64,000 nt of DNA, from NCBI RefSeq assembly GCF_030272615.1, contig NC_081411.1, positions 828,370,897 through 828,434,896 of the forward strand. The letters run 5' to 3'. This DNA is from Cryptomeria japonica. Taxonomy: Eukaryota; Streptophyta; Pinopsida; Cupressales; Cupressaceae. This document shows positions 9,891 through 21,334 of this stretch, piece after piece (the first letter of the stretch is position 1; each line of letters starts with the position of its first letter). The notes below the pieces were generated by a model. That model ran no database searches, had not been told where the DNA came from, and saw nothing but the letters and a program-made list of their open reading frames with translations. Position numbers and translations under genes: made by a program.

Positions 9891-11576
9891 AACACTAATG
9901 TGTTAATTTTTTTAACTAACCCTTTTGAAACTTGCATATTTTCATGCATAGGTTGTAGTTTAGCACTTTCGTCACTCGAATTAACACTTTTGTTTCTTGT
10001 AATAGTGCTTTTGCAACTATCTTTCTACTTAAGTCTAGCACTTTGGTTATGATTTAATGCTTTTGCTACTTATTTTAGCTCTTCTGTGATATTTAACACT
10101 TATGTTCTTTGTTTTGGCGTTTTTGTGTTCTTACTAGTCTAACACTTTTGTAACAGGTAGAGAGCTAAAACTTGTAACCTCAAATAATTTTTTAGGCTTT
10201 TGAGCCCACCATTTAGATTAACACTTTGAAGGTTTTGCAGGTGCTAACATTATGTGCAGGTTCTCAAGGAGTTAGCTTAGTTATTTTACTCTTTTTTGTG
10301 ACAAATTTTCTTCTTTTTTTTTTTTACAAAAGGGATTAAAAAGAACTCATTTTCATTTTCTTTGGTGTTTAAAAAGAATCTCATTCTTCCTTTTTCTTAC
10401 AAAGGGTTTAAAAAGAACAACAAACAAATCTTTATTTATTTCAAGGCTAAAAAGAATTTCACATTTCAAGTTTGGTGCAAGTTAAAAAGAATTCAACATT
10501 TCCTTTGGTGCTTAAAAAGAACATCTCACTTTCATTTTGCAAAGGATAAAAAGAACTACAAACAAACCTTTCTTTTTTGCAAAGTAGGTCACATTTCCTT
10601 TGGTGTAAGCTAAAAAGAACAAACAAATTTTATTTCTTGCTACAAATTAATAAAAAGAACATCTCACATTTCATTTTACAAAGGTAAAATGAATAAACCA
10701 CATTGCCATTTGCTACACGACTTTGTTTTGTTGACTAGGTTTACTTTCCAAGTTTTTCAAAAAGGTTCAAACATTGCAATTTTTTTGGTTAAAAAGAACA
10801 ACTCATTTTGCTATCTTGGTTAAAAAGAACCCCATGTTTGTTGGGGAAACATCTCCAAGTAGCGTTTAGATAATATTGCAATGATGGGATAAAAATAACA
10901 ATTGTCTATCGTGCTTAAATAGTGATAGGTATATGCCCTCCCCTTAATTGGGTGATCAAAAAGCCAAACTTACTCTTGTTTTTCTTTTTTTGCAATTAAG
11001 ATAACTCCTTTAGCAGGCTTGCCCTCCCGAGAAGCCCAAAATGTTGGTGGGAGGGGAACGACCTAAGTGGGGAATGGTTAACGCCAAGTAATCCAACCCA
11101 CTACAATCTAATGTGGATGTGATGAAAATCATGTCCAACGGTTTTGCTCTATTATTAGCCTTCCACCGGTATCCTTGAGATACGTAAAGCCCAACTGAGT
11201 TAGTTATCTAAACATTTATAATATCATAGTGCAAGGGGGGGGAAGAATCTACCCCCAAGACACTCAGCATACATCTCCCAAGAAAATGATCCAATTGAGG
11301 AGCAATTCTCTTTGGTTCAACTTCTGGAAAAAGGCAAAAAAATGAGCGCACCTTAGGGTGTGACAGGGCTATTTGAGCTAAAAGAGTATCAAGACATGGG
11401 CTATGATATTATAAATGACCTTTTTGAACTTAGGAGAGTCTATCTGATTTGTATTACGATTGTTCAAAAACCCATGAAAAACAAAAGAGGATTTGAAAAG
11501 GTCCAAGAAGGTTTGAAAAGATCCTAAACATACACATCGAATTCAAATCAACTTTATCAAAGAAAAGAGGTGTTTT
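9891..11576 (+). other. G1 5' leader
   Basis: Long non-coding leader between the primer site and the pre-gag ORF, rich in T and in the motif AAAAAGAAC. A small open frame at 10362-10613 lies over the motif array and encodes only repeats of KKN and related residues, so I do not call it a gene. The G2 leader (27612-29472, minus strand) is similar in make-up. Confidence 0.7.
10330..10830 (+). repeat. TAAAAAGAAC motif array in G1 leader
   Basis: About eleven to twelve copies of (T)AAAAAGAAC or AAAAAGAAT occur at spacings of roughly 30-60 bp, usually preceded by GGTTT or GG(C/T). The G2 leader contains the complementary GTTCTTTTTAA at 28613, 28678 and related sites near 28945-29010. The regularity suggests a cis-acting RNA element or a decayed tandem repeat. 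Confidence 0.6.
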
Positions 11577-11990
11577 ATGTGCTTGTGTGCTTGAAATGTC
11601 TTCTTGTCAAAAAAATCAAACATTTGAAACAAGTTACACCCCAAGAACAACAAAACAAAAAAATCACCACATATTTTGCAAATGCGTCATATCATCAAAT
11701 CCCTCAAGCATATCAAGAAATCTATATATTGTCGTCTTGAGAAGAAGAAACCTAGCCAAAGAGAGATCTTAAAGAAGAGAAAATTTATCTACATAAACCA
11801 CAAACTCTTGTTCAAACATCTAACATTCCTTCACCATTTTCACGATTATCTACATGGACATGGACATGAGTTTGATGAGGAATCTTTAAAAGAACTTGCC
11901 TTTCAACAAAGGTTTTCCTTGTTCCAATATCTCAATAAAAGTGATAAAATCTCATGGCCATATCTACCTCAACTAGAAATCACTTATTGA
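11577..11990 (+). pseudogene. G1 pre-gag ORF (ORF1), broken
   Basis: A reading frame upstream of gag that is conserved with G2 at 27228-27752. Shared segments include FLSKK near the start and, further on, KK...KRKFxYIN, LHxFHDYLHG/LHRMRLYLQG, xEFDxESL and a final P...ITY. Here the frame starts with ATG at 11577 but has TGA at codons 6 and 17, then is open to 11990 from about 11628. The protein would be basic and about 138 codons long; I recognise no domain. Other Tat-clade gypsy elements (Ogre) are known to carry an extra ORF before gag; whether this is homologous cannot be told by eye. Shared sequence in two diverged copies supports a real coding past. Confidence 0.6.
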
Positions 11991-12776
11991 GTCACTCTCC
12001 ATATAGGCTAGTCTTTCATCAATTCATCTTCTTAATCTTTCCACAAATTCACAATCGCAATTCAAATTTCACAAAATCTTTCATATCTCATCTCCCACAT
12101 TTCCTTAAATCATTCCAAAACTTCATAATCATTTCCTATTCCACATTTTCTTAAGTCATTCACTTCAAGTCTTTCCAAAAATCAAAACATCATTATCATT
12201 TCTTCCATCTTTATCAAACCAATATCAAAACATCATAAGCCTATTCTAAAGTCATTTCTTCCATCCTTATCACTTCAAAATCATTTCCAAAATAAATCAT
12301 AAAATTCATAGTCCCTTAGTAGAAATTCCAAGGTTCACATTCATTCCAAAGTTCACAATCCAAACATAAAAATTTCATTCAACTCTTAACACAAAAATGG
12401 TCTTGTCCTTAGTTCTTTCAAAATATTGCTTATCATACCATCAAAAATACTCTCTAGTGTGTCTCTACATCTAGGATAAATCATCCTAAGGGGAATTACT
12501 AAGCATCTAGATAGGTTAAAACTAGTTCATGAGTGCATCCTCTCATAGCTAGGTAGCTTGTGCTTGTAACAACACAAAACTTGCTACACCTCATCTCATA
12601 ATTGTTGGAAACCAAGAAAGCAATCTTAAAAAGGAATTTGGGAAGATCCAACCCTTAGTAAAAGAGATCACTCATCCATAAAAATTTCATCACCATCATC
12701 AAATCTTGGAATCATAAGAAGGGGATCAACCACCCACTTTTCACCCACCTCACTTCCACAAATACGAACTTCAAAC
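11991..12776 (+). other. G1 leader between ORF1 and gag
   Basis: About 790 bp of A/C/T-rich sequence without a supported gene. It is about 240 bp longer than the G2 equivalent measured from the conserved ITY end of ORF1. Confidence 0.6.
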
Positions 12777-14303
12777 ATGGTTAGGACTAGGTATCAAAGT
12801 CAGAGACAACCACAAAATGAAATATGGGAAGAGGAAGAGGACATCAACCCCTTTGGATCTCCTACACAAGAAGAAATAGAGGAAGCAACTAGTAATTCCA
12901 GGTTCACCAGGCTCTTCGATGAGATTCTTAAGGGGATTGCTAACACTCATTTCCTAAGACTTTCTCAAGAGGGTGCAAAACTCCCCAAATACTTTGATGT
13001 ATCGTAACTCAAGGACACACCAAAACAAGCCCAACACAACCATCGATAAGAACAAAATCAAGATGATAGGAGGGAAAGGAATACCTATAATTATGAGGAC
13101 AACAATTATCAACATGAGAACCTCTCGCCTCCTCCCACATAAATGAATATAATGAGACAAAAAATACAAGACCTCGCACAAAAATTAAACTTAGGGAGGG
13201 AACAAACAAGATATTCTCTTGAAGATAACTATCCCTATCCATTCGATAGGAACATGGTCATGCCTCCTTTTCCACACAAATTCGAAACACCAAAGTTTGA
13301 CAAATACAAAGGGAAAGGAGATCCAAGAGACCATGTCAGATAATTTTACTCTGCATGCTTAGAGGTTGCATATGACAAAATATATTTATGTGCCTCTTCC
13401 CTCAAAGTTTAGGCGGATTGGCCATGCAGTGGTTTTCACGCTTGCCTGGCAGAATCAGGACATTTGAGGACCTAGTACAAAAATTTGTTACACATCATGT
13501 GCACAACATAGAGCGTGATGTCTCCATGGATGATTTATGCAATATACAACAAAAGAATGGAGAGTTATTCTCAACATTCTTGCAAATATGGAGACACCTG
13601 TCTAGCAGACATTCTTTCCCCATTCTTAAGGAACAATTAATGAAAATCTTCATTTCAAACCTAAATGAAGAGATGTAATTTCACTTAGAAGTCAAATGTT
13701 TAGATTCTTTCAAGGATGTAATAGCTCAAGGACTCAAAATCGAGAAATCTCTTTTCAAAAAGGGACTTGTCAAAATATACAAAGACAACAAGGATGGTCC
13801 ATGACCAGCCTACAATAGTGACAAACCCAAATTTTGGGCCAAGAACAAGAACATCATTAATGATGGTGTTGTAGACGCAAGAACTATCAAAATCACCCAA
13901 CTTGTTGTCAAAATTACAGGGCAAGCAGATAATTGTAACAATCACAATATCAATCAAGGTAATCCCCCAATCAATTAGGGAAATCAAGCTCCCAACACGC
14001 AACAAGAGGCACCTAAAAATAGGTACCTGACCTACAAACCCAATCCGAACATACACACCCTTGGGAGAACCTCTTGAAAAGATATTACGACAACTCATAT
14101 CTTCTGATCTCATCATGTTTCCTAAAACATCAAACTACGAACCACAAGTTAAACTTTCATGGTGGAGAGACAATGAGTATTGTGAATTTCACAAGGGAAA
14201 AGGATGCAAAACGAAAAACTGCCATCGGTTAAAAGATATTGTTTAGGACCTCATTGATCGAGGTGACATAGAAGTGGACGGCTAAAATGCAAAAAATTCC
14301 AAT
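12777..14303 (+). pseudogene. G1 gag (broken)
   Basis: Gypsy-type Gag. It begins MVRTRYQSQRQ at an ATG in good context and is co-linear with G2 Gag (MAQTRSRSRQ). The first frame ends at a TAA around 13005. Recognisable capsid sequence then follows: MPPFPHKFETPKFDKYKGKG, FPQSLGGLAMQWFSRLPG and IFISNLNEEM up to about 13678, typical of the retrotransposon gag family. The C-terminal finger WWRDNEYCEFHKGKGCKTKNCHRLKD (about 14158-14240) has Cys where G2 has the second His, so the zinc ligand set is altered. Stops near 13005, 13140, 13341, 13676, 13804, 13978 and 14245 show that it is dead. Confidence 0.88.
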
Positions 14304-15156
14304 ATGGATCATACCATGTTCAAATATCCACTCCCATCATATGAGAAAGGAGGTCCCTCCCATCAAGGTAAGAACCAAACAACACGACGAACTATACATG
14401 TGCACCATATACCTATACCGTCAATAATCTTTATGATGCGAATGAACAAGTTGCAACCATCACAATCAAAGGCAAAGATCTCGTATACAATGTTGTTACT
14501 CACTGTAGCAAGATTACCGTACAAAGAGCACCATCTAGAAAGGAATACATGCCCAAACATTATAACCTTATGGACCAATTGGATAAGACACCAAAATTCA
14601 TTTCCATACTAGAGCTTTTACGCTTATCACCTTCACATAAAACCATCTTGGACCAAGCTCTCCAATAAGCATTAGTTCTATCCAACCTCAATATAGATCA
14701 ATTTAAGCCATGGTTGGAAGTCTCAAATCATCACCATGTCTCACTTTTGGTGAGAATGATGATGCGTCCTTTCAACAACTGCATAACGCCCCTCTCCACA
14801 TTGAGGGATTCATACATAATCACAGAGTCAAGCGAATCTTGATTGAAAATGGAGCTGACCTTAACATTTGCACATTACAATTAATCATAGCATTGATATA
14901 TGTAGAAGCAACAGTTGATGCCAGAAAGAGGATCACCATCGAGGCCTATGATGATGCAAAACGCTCCTCTAAAGGGTGCATTACTCTACTAGTAAGGGTA
15001 GGACCTATGGTGAAAAATGTGGTTTATCAAGTTCTAGACCTCCCTCTTCCATACAATCTCCTACTAGGTAGACCATGGATTAATGCCATGCAAGCGATAC
15101 CATCCTCCTACCATAAGTGCATCAAGTTTCCAGATAACGAAGTAGAGATTACCATC
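14304..15156 (+). pseudogene. G1 linker and aspartic protease (interrupted by G2)
   Basis: After a frame-broken linker (NLMDQLDKTP, SILELLRLSPSHKTILDQAL in one frame), the protease reads open from 14710. It contains CLTFGEND, HIEGFIHNHRVKRILIENGADLNIC, VLDLPLPYNLLLGRPWINAMQAIPS and ends KFPDNEVEITI at 15156, where the G2 LTR begins. G2 has LIDNGAGLN at the active site; here Asp is replaced by Glu (LIENGADLN), which would be expected to abolish or strongly reduce catalysis. The frame resumes about 22 kb away near 37557. Confidence 0.87.
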
Positions 15157-15596
15157 TGATGCTCTGCAAAAAGGATTAGAAAATCTGTTTGATGACAACA
15201 CACACAAGAGCACAAGAAACAAACGTTAGTGTTAGCAACAAAAGATTATCCTAAACAGGCATATCAAGAGAGATATTAAGCATGAAATAGAAAGCAGAAT
15301 AAAATAGCTAATCAAGATGCTCATAGTTGCTCCTCCCTTGTTCCCCTCCTCTCCAACTCCCAAATGAGTGTAGCTCTCAGCAGCTATTTGCACTATGGAT
15401 GCTTATGGAGGATTGAGATTTAATATTAAGCTTCAAATATGAAATGAAAAGCTAAATACTATGTTATTGATGCTAAAATGATTGATTTTACCAAAAAGAC
15501 AAGATTTTAGTTATGCTATGCTAAATGCTCTCTCAAAATGTCTATAGCCTAAATGCATACAAGTTTTCAGGATCTAGATTATGAAGGAATGGGCTC

Positions 15597-15604
15597 TATT
15601 TATA
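15597..15604 (-). promoter_or_regulatory. TATA box, G2 3' LTR
   Basis: On the minus strand, TTTTTCCTATAAATAGAGC; position and context match the TATA boxes in the G1 and G3 LTRs. Confidence 0.65.
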
Positions 15605-16680
15605 GGAAAAATGGAGCAATGGATGGCCAGGATTGAAAGGTTTAATCAAGGGTCAAGCTTGAAAGTTGGGGATCCATGTGCACAATTTGCACCAATGAAA
15701 TGGTGACGAGTGTCAACATAAGATTGGGTTGAGAGAAGAGGTTGGAGGCATTAAATGCCTGAGGAGACCTCATGGTTATCTAGAAGGTAAGGGTCAAGCC
15801 TAAATTAGGATTACCCACTGGATTAGGAGTTAATGCAAGGATAAACCTTTGTGCAAATGATTAAGAGATAATCATGGTCAAAGCATTAAAGGCTTGATGA
15901 GACCCTTGGGTTGGGTAGAGGTTGAGTCAAAACAAATGTTTTAACCATGTGGGAGGGTTTGAGGTAACCATTAATGGTTATTGGAGACTTTGGGGATTAA
16001 GTGGTTGAAGGTTGAAAGCCTTCAATGGTTATCAAAGACTTTGAACCATTTAGTGGTTGAAGGTTGGAAGCTTTCAAAGGTTATCCAAGACTTTGAGACA
16101 TTTAGTGGTTGAAGGTTGAAAGCCTTTAATGGTTATCAAAGACTTTTAGGCTTTGAGAAGTGACTTCATTTTGCTTAGGAATGTGACAATAATTAGGGGA
16201 TGGATTAAGTTAATTAGGAAGCGGTTAGAAGAATCTAGAAGGGGATTAGATTTTGCAAGTGGATTTGGTGGGTGAGGGAAAATAGGATTTTATTAAAATA
16301 AAAATTCATTTATTTCAATAAATGTGTGCAAGTTGTATTTGGATAAATATTCAAATAAATATTAATTTATTTAAATGAGAAAAAGGAAGATAAAGCATTA
16401 AAATGCTTGAAGACTTTGAGGGGAACCATTAAAGGCTTGAAGACTTTAAGGAAAACCATTAAAGTCTTAAGAAGACTATAGAAGGAAGCCATCAAGTTTG
16501 AAGACTTTAAAGCCATCAAGTTTGAATACTTTAAGGGAAACCATTAAAGGCTTCAAGTGGGTGAGGATAAATAGGATTTTAAATAAATAATTTATTTAAA
16601 ATAGTTGTGCAACTTGCTTTTGTAGGAAAATACAAGTGGGTGGAGGATAAAGGTGATTTAAATAAATGATTTATTTATTT

Positions 16681-16797
16681 AAATGTGAGAGGTGGGATTT
16701 TGGGGGATTTAAATAAATATTAATTTATTTAAATGTGAGAGGTGGGATTTTGGGGGATTTAAATAAATATTAATTTATTTAAATGTGAGAGAAGATT
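16681..16797 (-). repeat. 50-bp tandem unit in G2 3' LTR, 2 copies
   Basis: On the plus strand the unit is GAGGTGGGATTTTGGGGGAT followed by TTAAATAAATATTAATTTA and AAATGTGA. There are two copies here and one in the 5' LTR (31028-31080), which accounts for the 50-bp length difference between the sister LTRs. Confidence 0.88.
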
Positions 16798-17012
16798 TAA
16801 TTAAACAAATATGATTTATTTATTTAATTAATGGTATGAATTTGGTTAAGTGAATTAAATCAAATAAATTGAATAATTTATTTAATTAATAGGAGAAGAG
16901 GGTTAAGATGAATTAATTAAATATTAATTTAATTAATTATTAATTGATGGTTAAATAATCAAATAAATACTAAGTATTCATTTAATTAAGTGGACAGATT
17001 TATGTGACTACA

Positions 17013-17025
17013 TTTGCCCCTCTTT
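17013..17025 (-). other. G2 polypurine tract
   Basis: On the minus strand AAAGAGGGGCAAA directly precedes the LTR start TGTAGTC. The wider block CCGTCTCAAAGAGGGGCAAA is the same in G3 and nearly the same in G1. Confidence 0.9.
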
Positions 17026-17483
17026 GAGACGGTGCAGTTTATCGCGTCGTTTCAAAGAAAGAAAAATAGGTGTGAAGAAATGCCCCATAAAATGTAAATT
17101 TAATGGGTGGTATGCCCCCTCGAGAGATGGGCCGAATTTTTTTATTTTTTTTTGAAAAATCGGGCGATCTCTCGAAAAAGAATGAAAAGTGGAGGGGAGG
17201 TAGAATAGAAGAAATTAGAACTAATGATGAAAGAATGGGAGAAAATGGAGTGAATATGAAGAAACAACAAGCCAGCGAGTACCCTGAGGTCATGCAAGAG
17301 ATACATAGCAGATGTAGTGTGGGGTTTGGATTGATGCTATACAATTGATCAAAATTGTTTGGACAATCTGGTGCAATCGGTTTAATTGCCCCGGTCAAGT
17401 CAAAGCGTGACAGTTGATGTCAGTTGGTCGCTTGGACATGATAAAGTCTGAGTAAGTGAATCAAAGTGACCTGATGTGACTTA

Positions 17484-17565
17484 GACAATTGATGTAATTG
17501 CCCGATGAAGTCAAGGTATATGAAGCAAAATACTCGTTGAGACGTAGACAATTGATGTAATTGTC
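17484..17565 (-). other. Conserved hairpin pair, G2 3' region
   Basis: GACAATT-GATGT-AATTGTC at 17547-17565 is a perfect 7-bp stem with a 5-nt loop. A partner at 17484-17502 has the same left arm and loop with a slightly altered right arm (AATTGCC). The two start 63 bp apart, and this spacing is kept in the G1, G3 and tandem-unit copies. Confidence 0.65.
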
Positions 17566-18879
17566 CGTTGGATTGTGTTTGATTGGTTGATCAATTGATA
17601 GTATGTGCGTGTGATGGATGGTTGTGGGGAATCATGGCAGCCCCGTTGAGACTAGGTCATTATGATAAATGCCTGATGTAGTCTAGGATTACCATAATCG
17701 ATTACCTGTTGAGACCCGAAGATACGTGATCAGAGTATCTGTTGATAGTCTAGGTGTGTGTGAGTCGATGTATCTTTGTAGACAGAGTAACTGGCTTAAT
17801 TTTTTTGGATGAGTGAGGATGGGAAGCGATGAAGGGATTAGGATGATGTTGATGATCAAGATAGGGAGGGTGAGGGGGGATTTGATGTTAGATAGAAGAT
17901 ATGGAGGACTTATGACTCATTCCTATGGAAGAAGAGGAAAATAGAGTATGCATTATTATGACTATGTATGCATGATATGCAGCTATTATGAATGTATGGA
18001 TGGTTGGAATGCAATGAAATGCAGTATATATAGATGAGATGGAATGACGATCCATAGTGCTCTATTTTCATCATTGAGCTTTAAAATGTTGGAAGAGAAT
18101 ACAAGCATCTTGACATAATGATTCAAGATGACCAGAGTATTTCTTACATGGATTTGATATAGCAAGTTAATACAAGCAACTTGATATAATGGATCAAGTT
18201 GACCTGAGTATTGCTTGCGGAACAGACAAGGATTATCTCCGTTCATGCATGACTTGGATCGTCCTCCTTGATCTTAGGCTGATCATATCCTGAGACAAGT
18301 GCATACCGTACTAAGAAATAAAAACCTTTATCCAAATTGGATGAGGTAGGAGGAACCAAAGGAAGAGCATTGCACCTGCAAACAAACAATATATACATAA
18401 AGAATAAAGAATAAGGATCCTTGGTAATGGTTCATGCTCATATGGTCGAGGTATACGCTGTAGTCAGCAAGCCGTAGTGATCTGTGACTGTATTTTTGCC
18501 TATGATCACATAGCTTAGTGAACATCCCACGTAGACACCATTAGTACATGCCCCAGAACTTCATCGGAAATAATGCGCAAATGATACAAAACAATGCTGA
18601 AAGATCCCGATACAGATAAACAAATGAATTACTCACGAATCAACCAAGCATTTGATAGCTTAACATAATTTTCTTGTCAAAGAAAACGTCACTTTTGTCT
18701 TTGTTTTGGTAAGGAAGGATGCATCCTTGTTTTTAAAGACAGTTTCTGATTTGTTGGATGTGGATTGTGTGGTCGATTGATAAATGGTCATTGTGTGAGT
18801 ACTGTGTTAATGTTGGTTTCGCATCTGCTTGAATGAATATGTACAAGGTGTTGCCATGTTTTTGTGTGATTTTCGATGT

Positions 18880-19056
18880 TTTCTGATGTTTTTGGATTTT
18901 GTATTGTTTTTGAATGTTTTTGGTATTTTGTGAGACATTTTTGAATGTTTTTGGTATTTTGTTGAGACATTTTTGAATGTTTTTGGATTTTGTTGAGACA
19001 TTTTTGAATGTTTTTGGATTTTGTTGAGATATTTTCCAATGTTTTTGGTATTTTGA
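18880..19056 (-). repeat. 31-32 bp tandem repeat, G2 3' region
   Basis: Units GAGACATTTTTGAATGTTTT followed by TGGATTTTGTT start at 18932, 18964 and 18995, with degenerate units on both sides. It explains the Lys/Asn/Gln-rich open frames on the minus strand at 18733-19149. Confidence 0.85.
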
Positions 19057-19477
19057 TGATTGCTTGAATGAAGAACTGAATGAATCATAAGACAATGTAG
19101 AATCCACTTCCATCAATAGTTTAAAGGCATTGCCCCCAGTTTTAGACATGACTTATGAAGAAGCGGGACGCAAGATGCATGAAGTATTTATCATAATTGC
19201 AGAGAAATAACAAGCCATGGTTTTTCGGATGGATGGATGTATGTATGAAGTAGATGTGATCGCAACAAGTTTGAAAGACAATGGAGCCATAGCCTTTTTG
19301 AGTGGCGCCTGTTTGCCAGGTTTTCACCACTGTACTTACCCAAGGTGCCACCGGAGTGGTTGTTCACCGTTTGGATGCATGATTTTCCTTTGAATGTTTT
19401 TGTATTTTCTTTAGGACATTTTTTTGAATGTTTTTGGTATTTTCTAGTATGCAGGGGAGCCTGATGCTCTGTACAGC

Positions 19478-20884
19478 TTAGGTATAAAACCGTTTGAGGT
19501 GCATGTTGTTAATTGGATCTGCAAGCGGTTCTCCTTCTGATGTAGCCAACTAATATGCCCCAGACCCAAATACAGCAGTGACAACATATGGGCCCAGCCA
19601 GTTTGATTCAAACTTGCCTTGATGTTCTCTGTTTGGTTGGTTGCGAGGATTCTCTCGAAGAACAAGATCACCTACCTCAAATGTACGAGATCTAACTCGG
19701 TGATTGTAGCTTCTACTCATGCCCTGCTGATAGGCTTTGAGGTGATTGTATGCAGCTTGTCGTTTCTCATCAAGTAACTCTAAGTCCTGAAGACGTGAGA
19801 CTCTGTAAGCTTCATCATCAATGAGATTATGCAAGGAAACTCGTAATGATGGTATCTCAACCTCAATAGGTAAGATAACTTCTGCACCATAGACCAATGA
19901 ATAAGGAGTTGCACCTGTAGGGGTTCGAATGCTAGTTCGATATGCCCATAATGCTGGATTCAATTGAACATGCCAATCACGACTGACATCATTGACTGTC
20001 TTCTTTAGGATTCTCAATATGTTTTTATTGGATGCTTCAGCCTGACCATTGCCTTGTGGGTAATAGGGGGTGGAAAAGCGATGTTGGATATGAAATTTCT
20101 CACAAAGCTCACGGACATCCTGATTTTTGAAAGGAAGACCGTTATCTGTGATGATGGACATGGGTACACCATACCGGCAGATGATGTAGTTGAGGATGAA
20201 TGAGGCGATCTGCTTGCCGGTGACTTGGCTAAGTGGAACAGCTTCGATCCACTTTGTGAAATATTCGGTAGCGGTAATAATGAATTTATGGCCATTGGAT
20301 GAAGATGGATGAATCTTACCCACAAGGTCAAGGCCCCATTGACAAAAAGGCCATGGTGTTGTGATTGGTTGCAGTTCCTGTGCTGGTGCATGTATCAGGT
20401 CACCGTGAACTTGACATTTCTTGCATTTCCTGACAAAGTAGTAGGAATCCTTTTCCATAGATGGCCAATAGTATCCAGCTCGCATGATCTTCTTGGCTAG
20501 TGATGGACCACTTGAGTGAGTCCCGCAAATTCCTTCATGTACCTCTTCCAAAACCTTTGTTATCTCATCCTGTTCCAGACATCGAAGGAGAGTACCATCA
20601 AGACTACGTCGGTATAGGGTTTTGGCAATAATGGTATATCGAGCAGTTTGGCGAATGAAGGTTTTTCGTTGGTTATTTGATTGGTTGGGAGGAAGGGTAT
20701 GATCGCGGAGATAGGTGTAGAACTCACCGTACCATGGGGATTCGGAACCAACAAGGCGACATATCATTTTAGATTCGGGGATATCATAAGCGGGGATCCA
20801 AAGCTGTTCTACCAAGAATTCGTAGCGTGTTGAATTCTGTGGAAGATCTAGTAGAGATGCGATGGTAGCCATGGCGTCAGCAGC
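19478..20884 (-). pseudogene. G2 integrase (two nonsense codons)
   Basis: C-terminal part of G2 Pol. Read on the minus strand it starts after the TGA at 20882-20884, which replaces an Arg codon (CGA in the tandem copy) after RDQN. The zinc-binding N-terminus has HEGICGTH...CKKCQ. The catalytic residues are in WGLDLVGKI, SIITDNGLPF and GQAEASNKN, so D, D and E are all present. The C-terminus contains SRTFEVGDLVLR and WLGPYVV. A TAG at 19547-19549 truncates the last 23 residues; the homologous frame ends LKRFYT with TAA at 19478. The frame is shared with the upstream gag-pol frame, so integrase is made as part of one polyprotein in this family. Confidence 0.9.
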
Positions 20885-21334
20885 TCAATTCTGATCTCTT
20901 GGTATCTGCTCAAAAGTGATAGTAGTAAATGATGTCTTTAGAGTGTCCACCATTTGCTTATATGGCATGAGTTTATCATCTTTGGTCTGATATTCATCTG
21001 TTGCTTGTCGAATGACTAGTTGGGAATCGCCATATACTTGTAGTTCTTGTAATTTCCATTGTACGGCTAACCTGAGTCCTATGATCAAGGCCTCATACTC
21101 TGCTATGTTGTTTGTGCATGGAAATGTGAGCCTGTAAGACTTCGGGATGCTATCACCTTGAGGTGTGATAAACAGAATGCCTGCCCCCGAGCCGTGCCTA
21201 GTGTATGACCCATCAAAATATAGTTTCCATGGTTGTACTTCTGTGATCATGAATATCTCTTCATCTGGAAAATTGGAAATGAGGGGATGATTGCCTATGA
21301 GTGGTGCATCGGCCAACTGATCTGCAATGACCTA
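20885..21334 (-). pseudogene. G2 second RNase H (aRNH-like) domain
   Basis: A second RNase H fold domain located between the usual RNase H and integrase. Motifs: WKLYFDGSYTRHGSGAGI (first catalytic Asp), NNIAEYEALIIGL (Glu) and QVYGDSQLVIRQ (Asp), with a final Asp in the AADAM segment just after the next stop. Presence of a second, archaeal-type RNase H at this place is a known mark of the Tat clade of plant gypsy elements. It is open from after the TAG at about 21332-21334 to the TGA at 20882-20884, in the same frame as upstream Pol. The tandem copy at 34813-36597 has neither of these two stops. Confidence 0.9.

Larger units (their letters stand above)
15157..17012 (-). repeat. G2 3' LTR
   Basis: On the element strand it runs TGTAGTCACATA...GCAGAGCATCA, 1856 bp. 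It follows the polypurine tract at 17013-17025. It is about 99% identical by eye to 29496-31301 apart from one extra 50-bp unit. Short motifs GGTTGAAAGCCTTYAATGG recur three or four times at about 15990-16130 on the plus strand. Confidence 0.93.
17013..19477 (-). other. G2 3' non-coding region
   Basis: About 2.46 kb between the integrase stop and the 3' LTR. It has no frame conserved as protein among copies. It does have blocks conserved as DNA in G1 and G3: a hairpin pair, a segment around CATGGTCGAGGTATAC, one around TACATGCCCCAGAACTTCAT, and an array of TTTTTGAATG repeats. Small open frames on both strands here (for example 17039-17398) are low-complexity and not supported. Long, repeat-bearing 3' regions are known in Tat-clade elements. 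Confidence 0.75.

Noticed and set aside
10362-10613. 83-codon frame in the G1 leader
   Set aside because: Encoded peptide follows the AAAAAGAAC motif array and has no counterpart in G2.
17103-17348. Plus-strand open frame antisense to G2, also at 31313-31636
   Set aside because: Present in both tandem units only because they are near-identical; the G3 and G1 equivalents are not open, so there is no sign of selection as an antisense gene.
18733-19149. 138-codon Lys/Gln/Asn-rich open frame, also at 33021-33437
   Set aside because: It is produced by the 31-32 bp tandem array in the 3' non-coding region and appears in several frames at once, which shows absence of stops and not coding.
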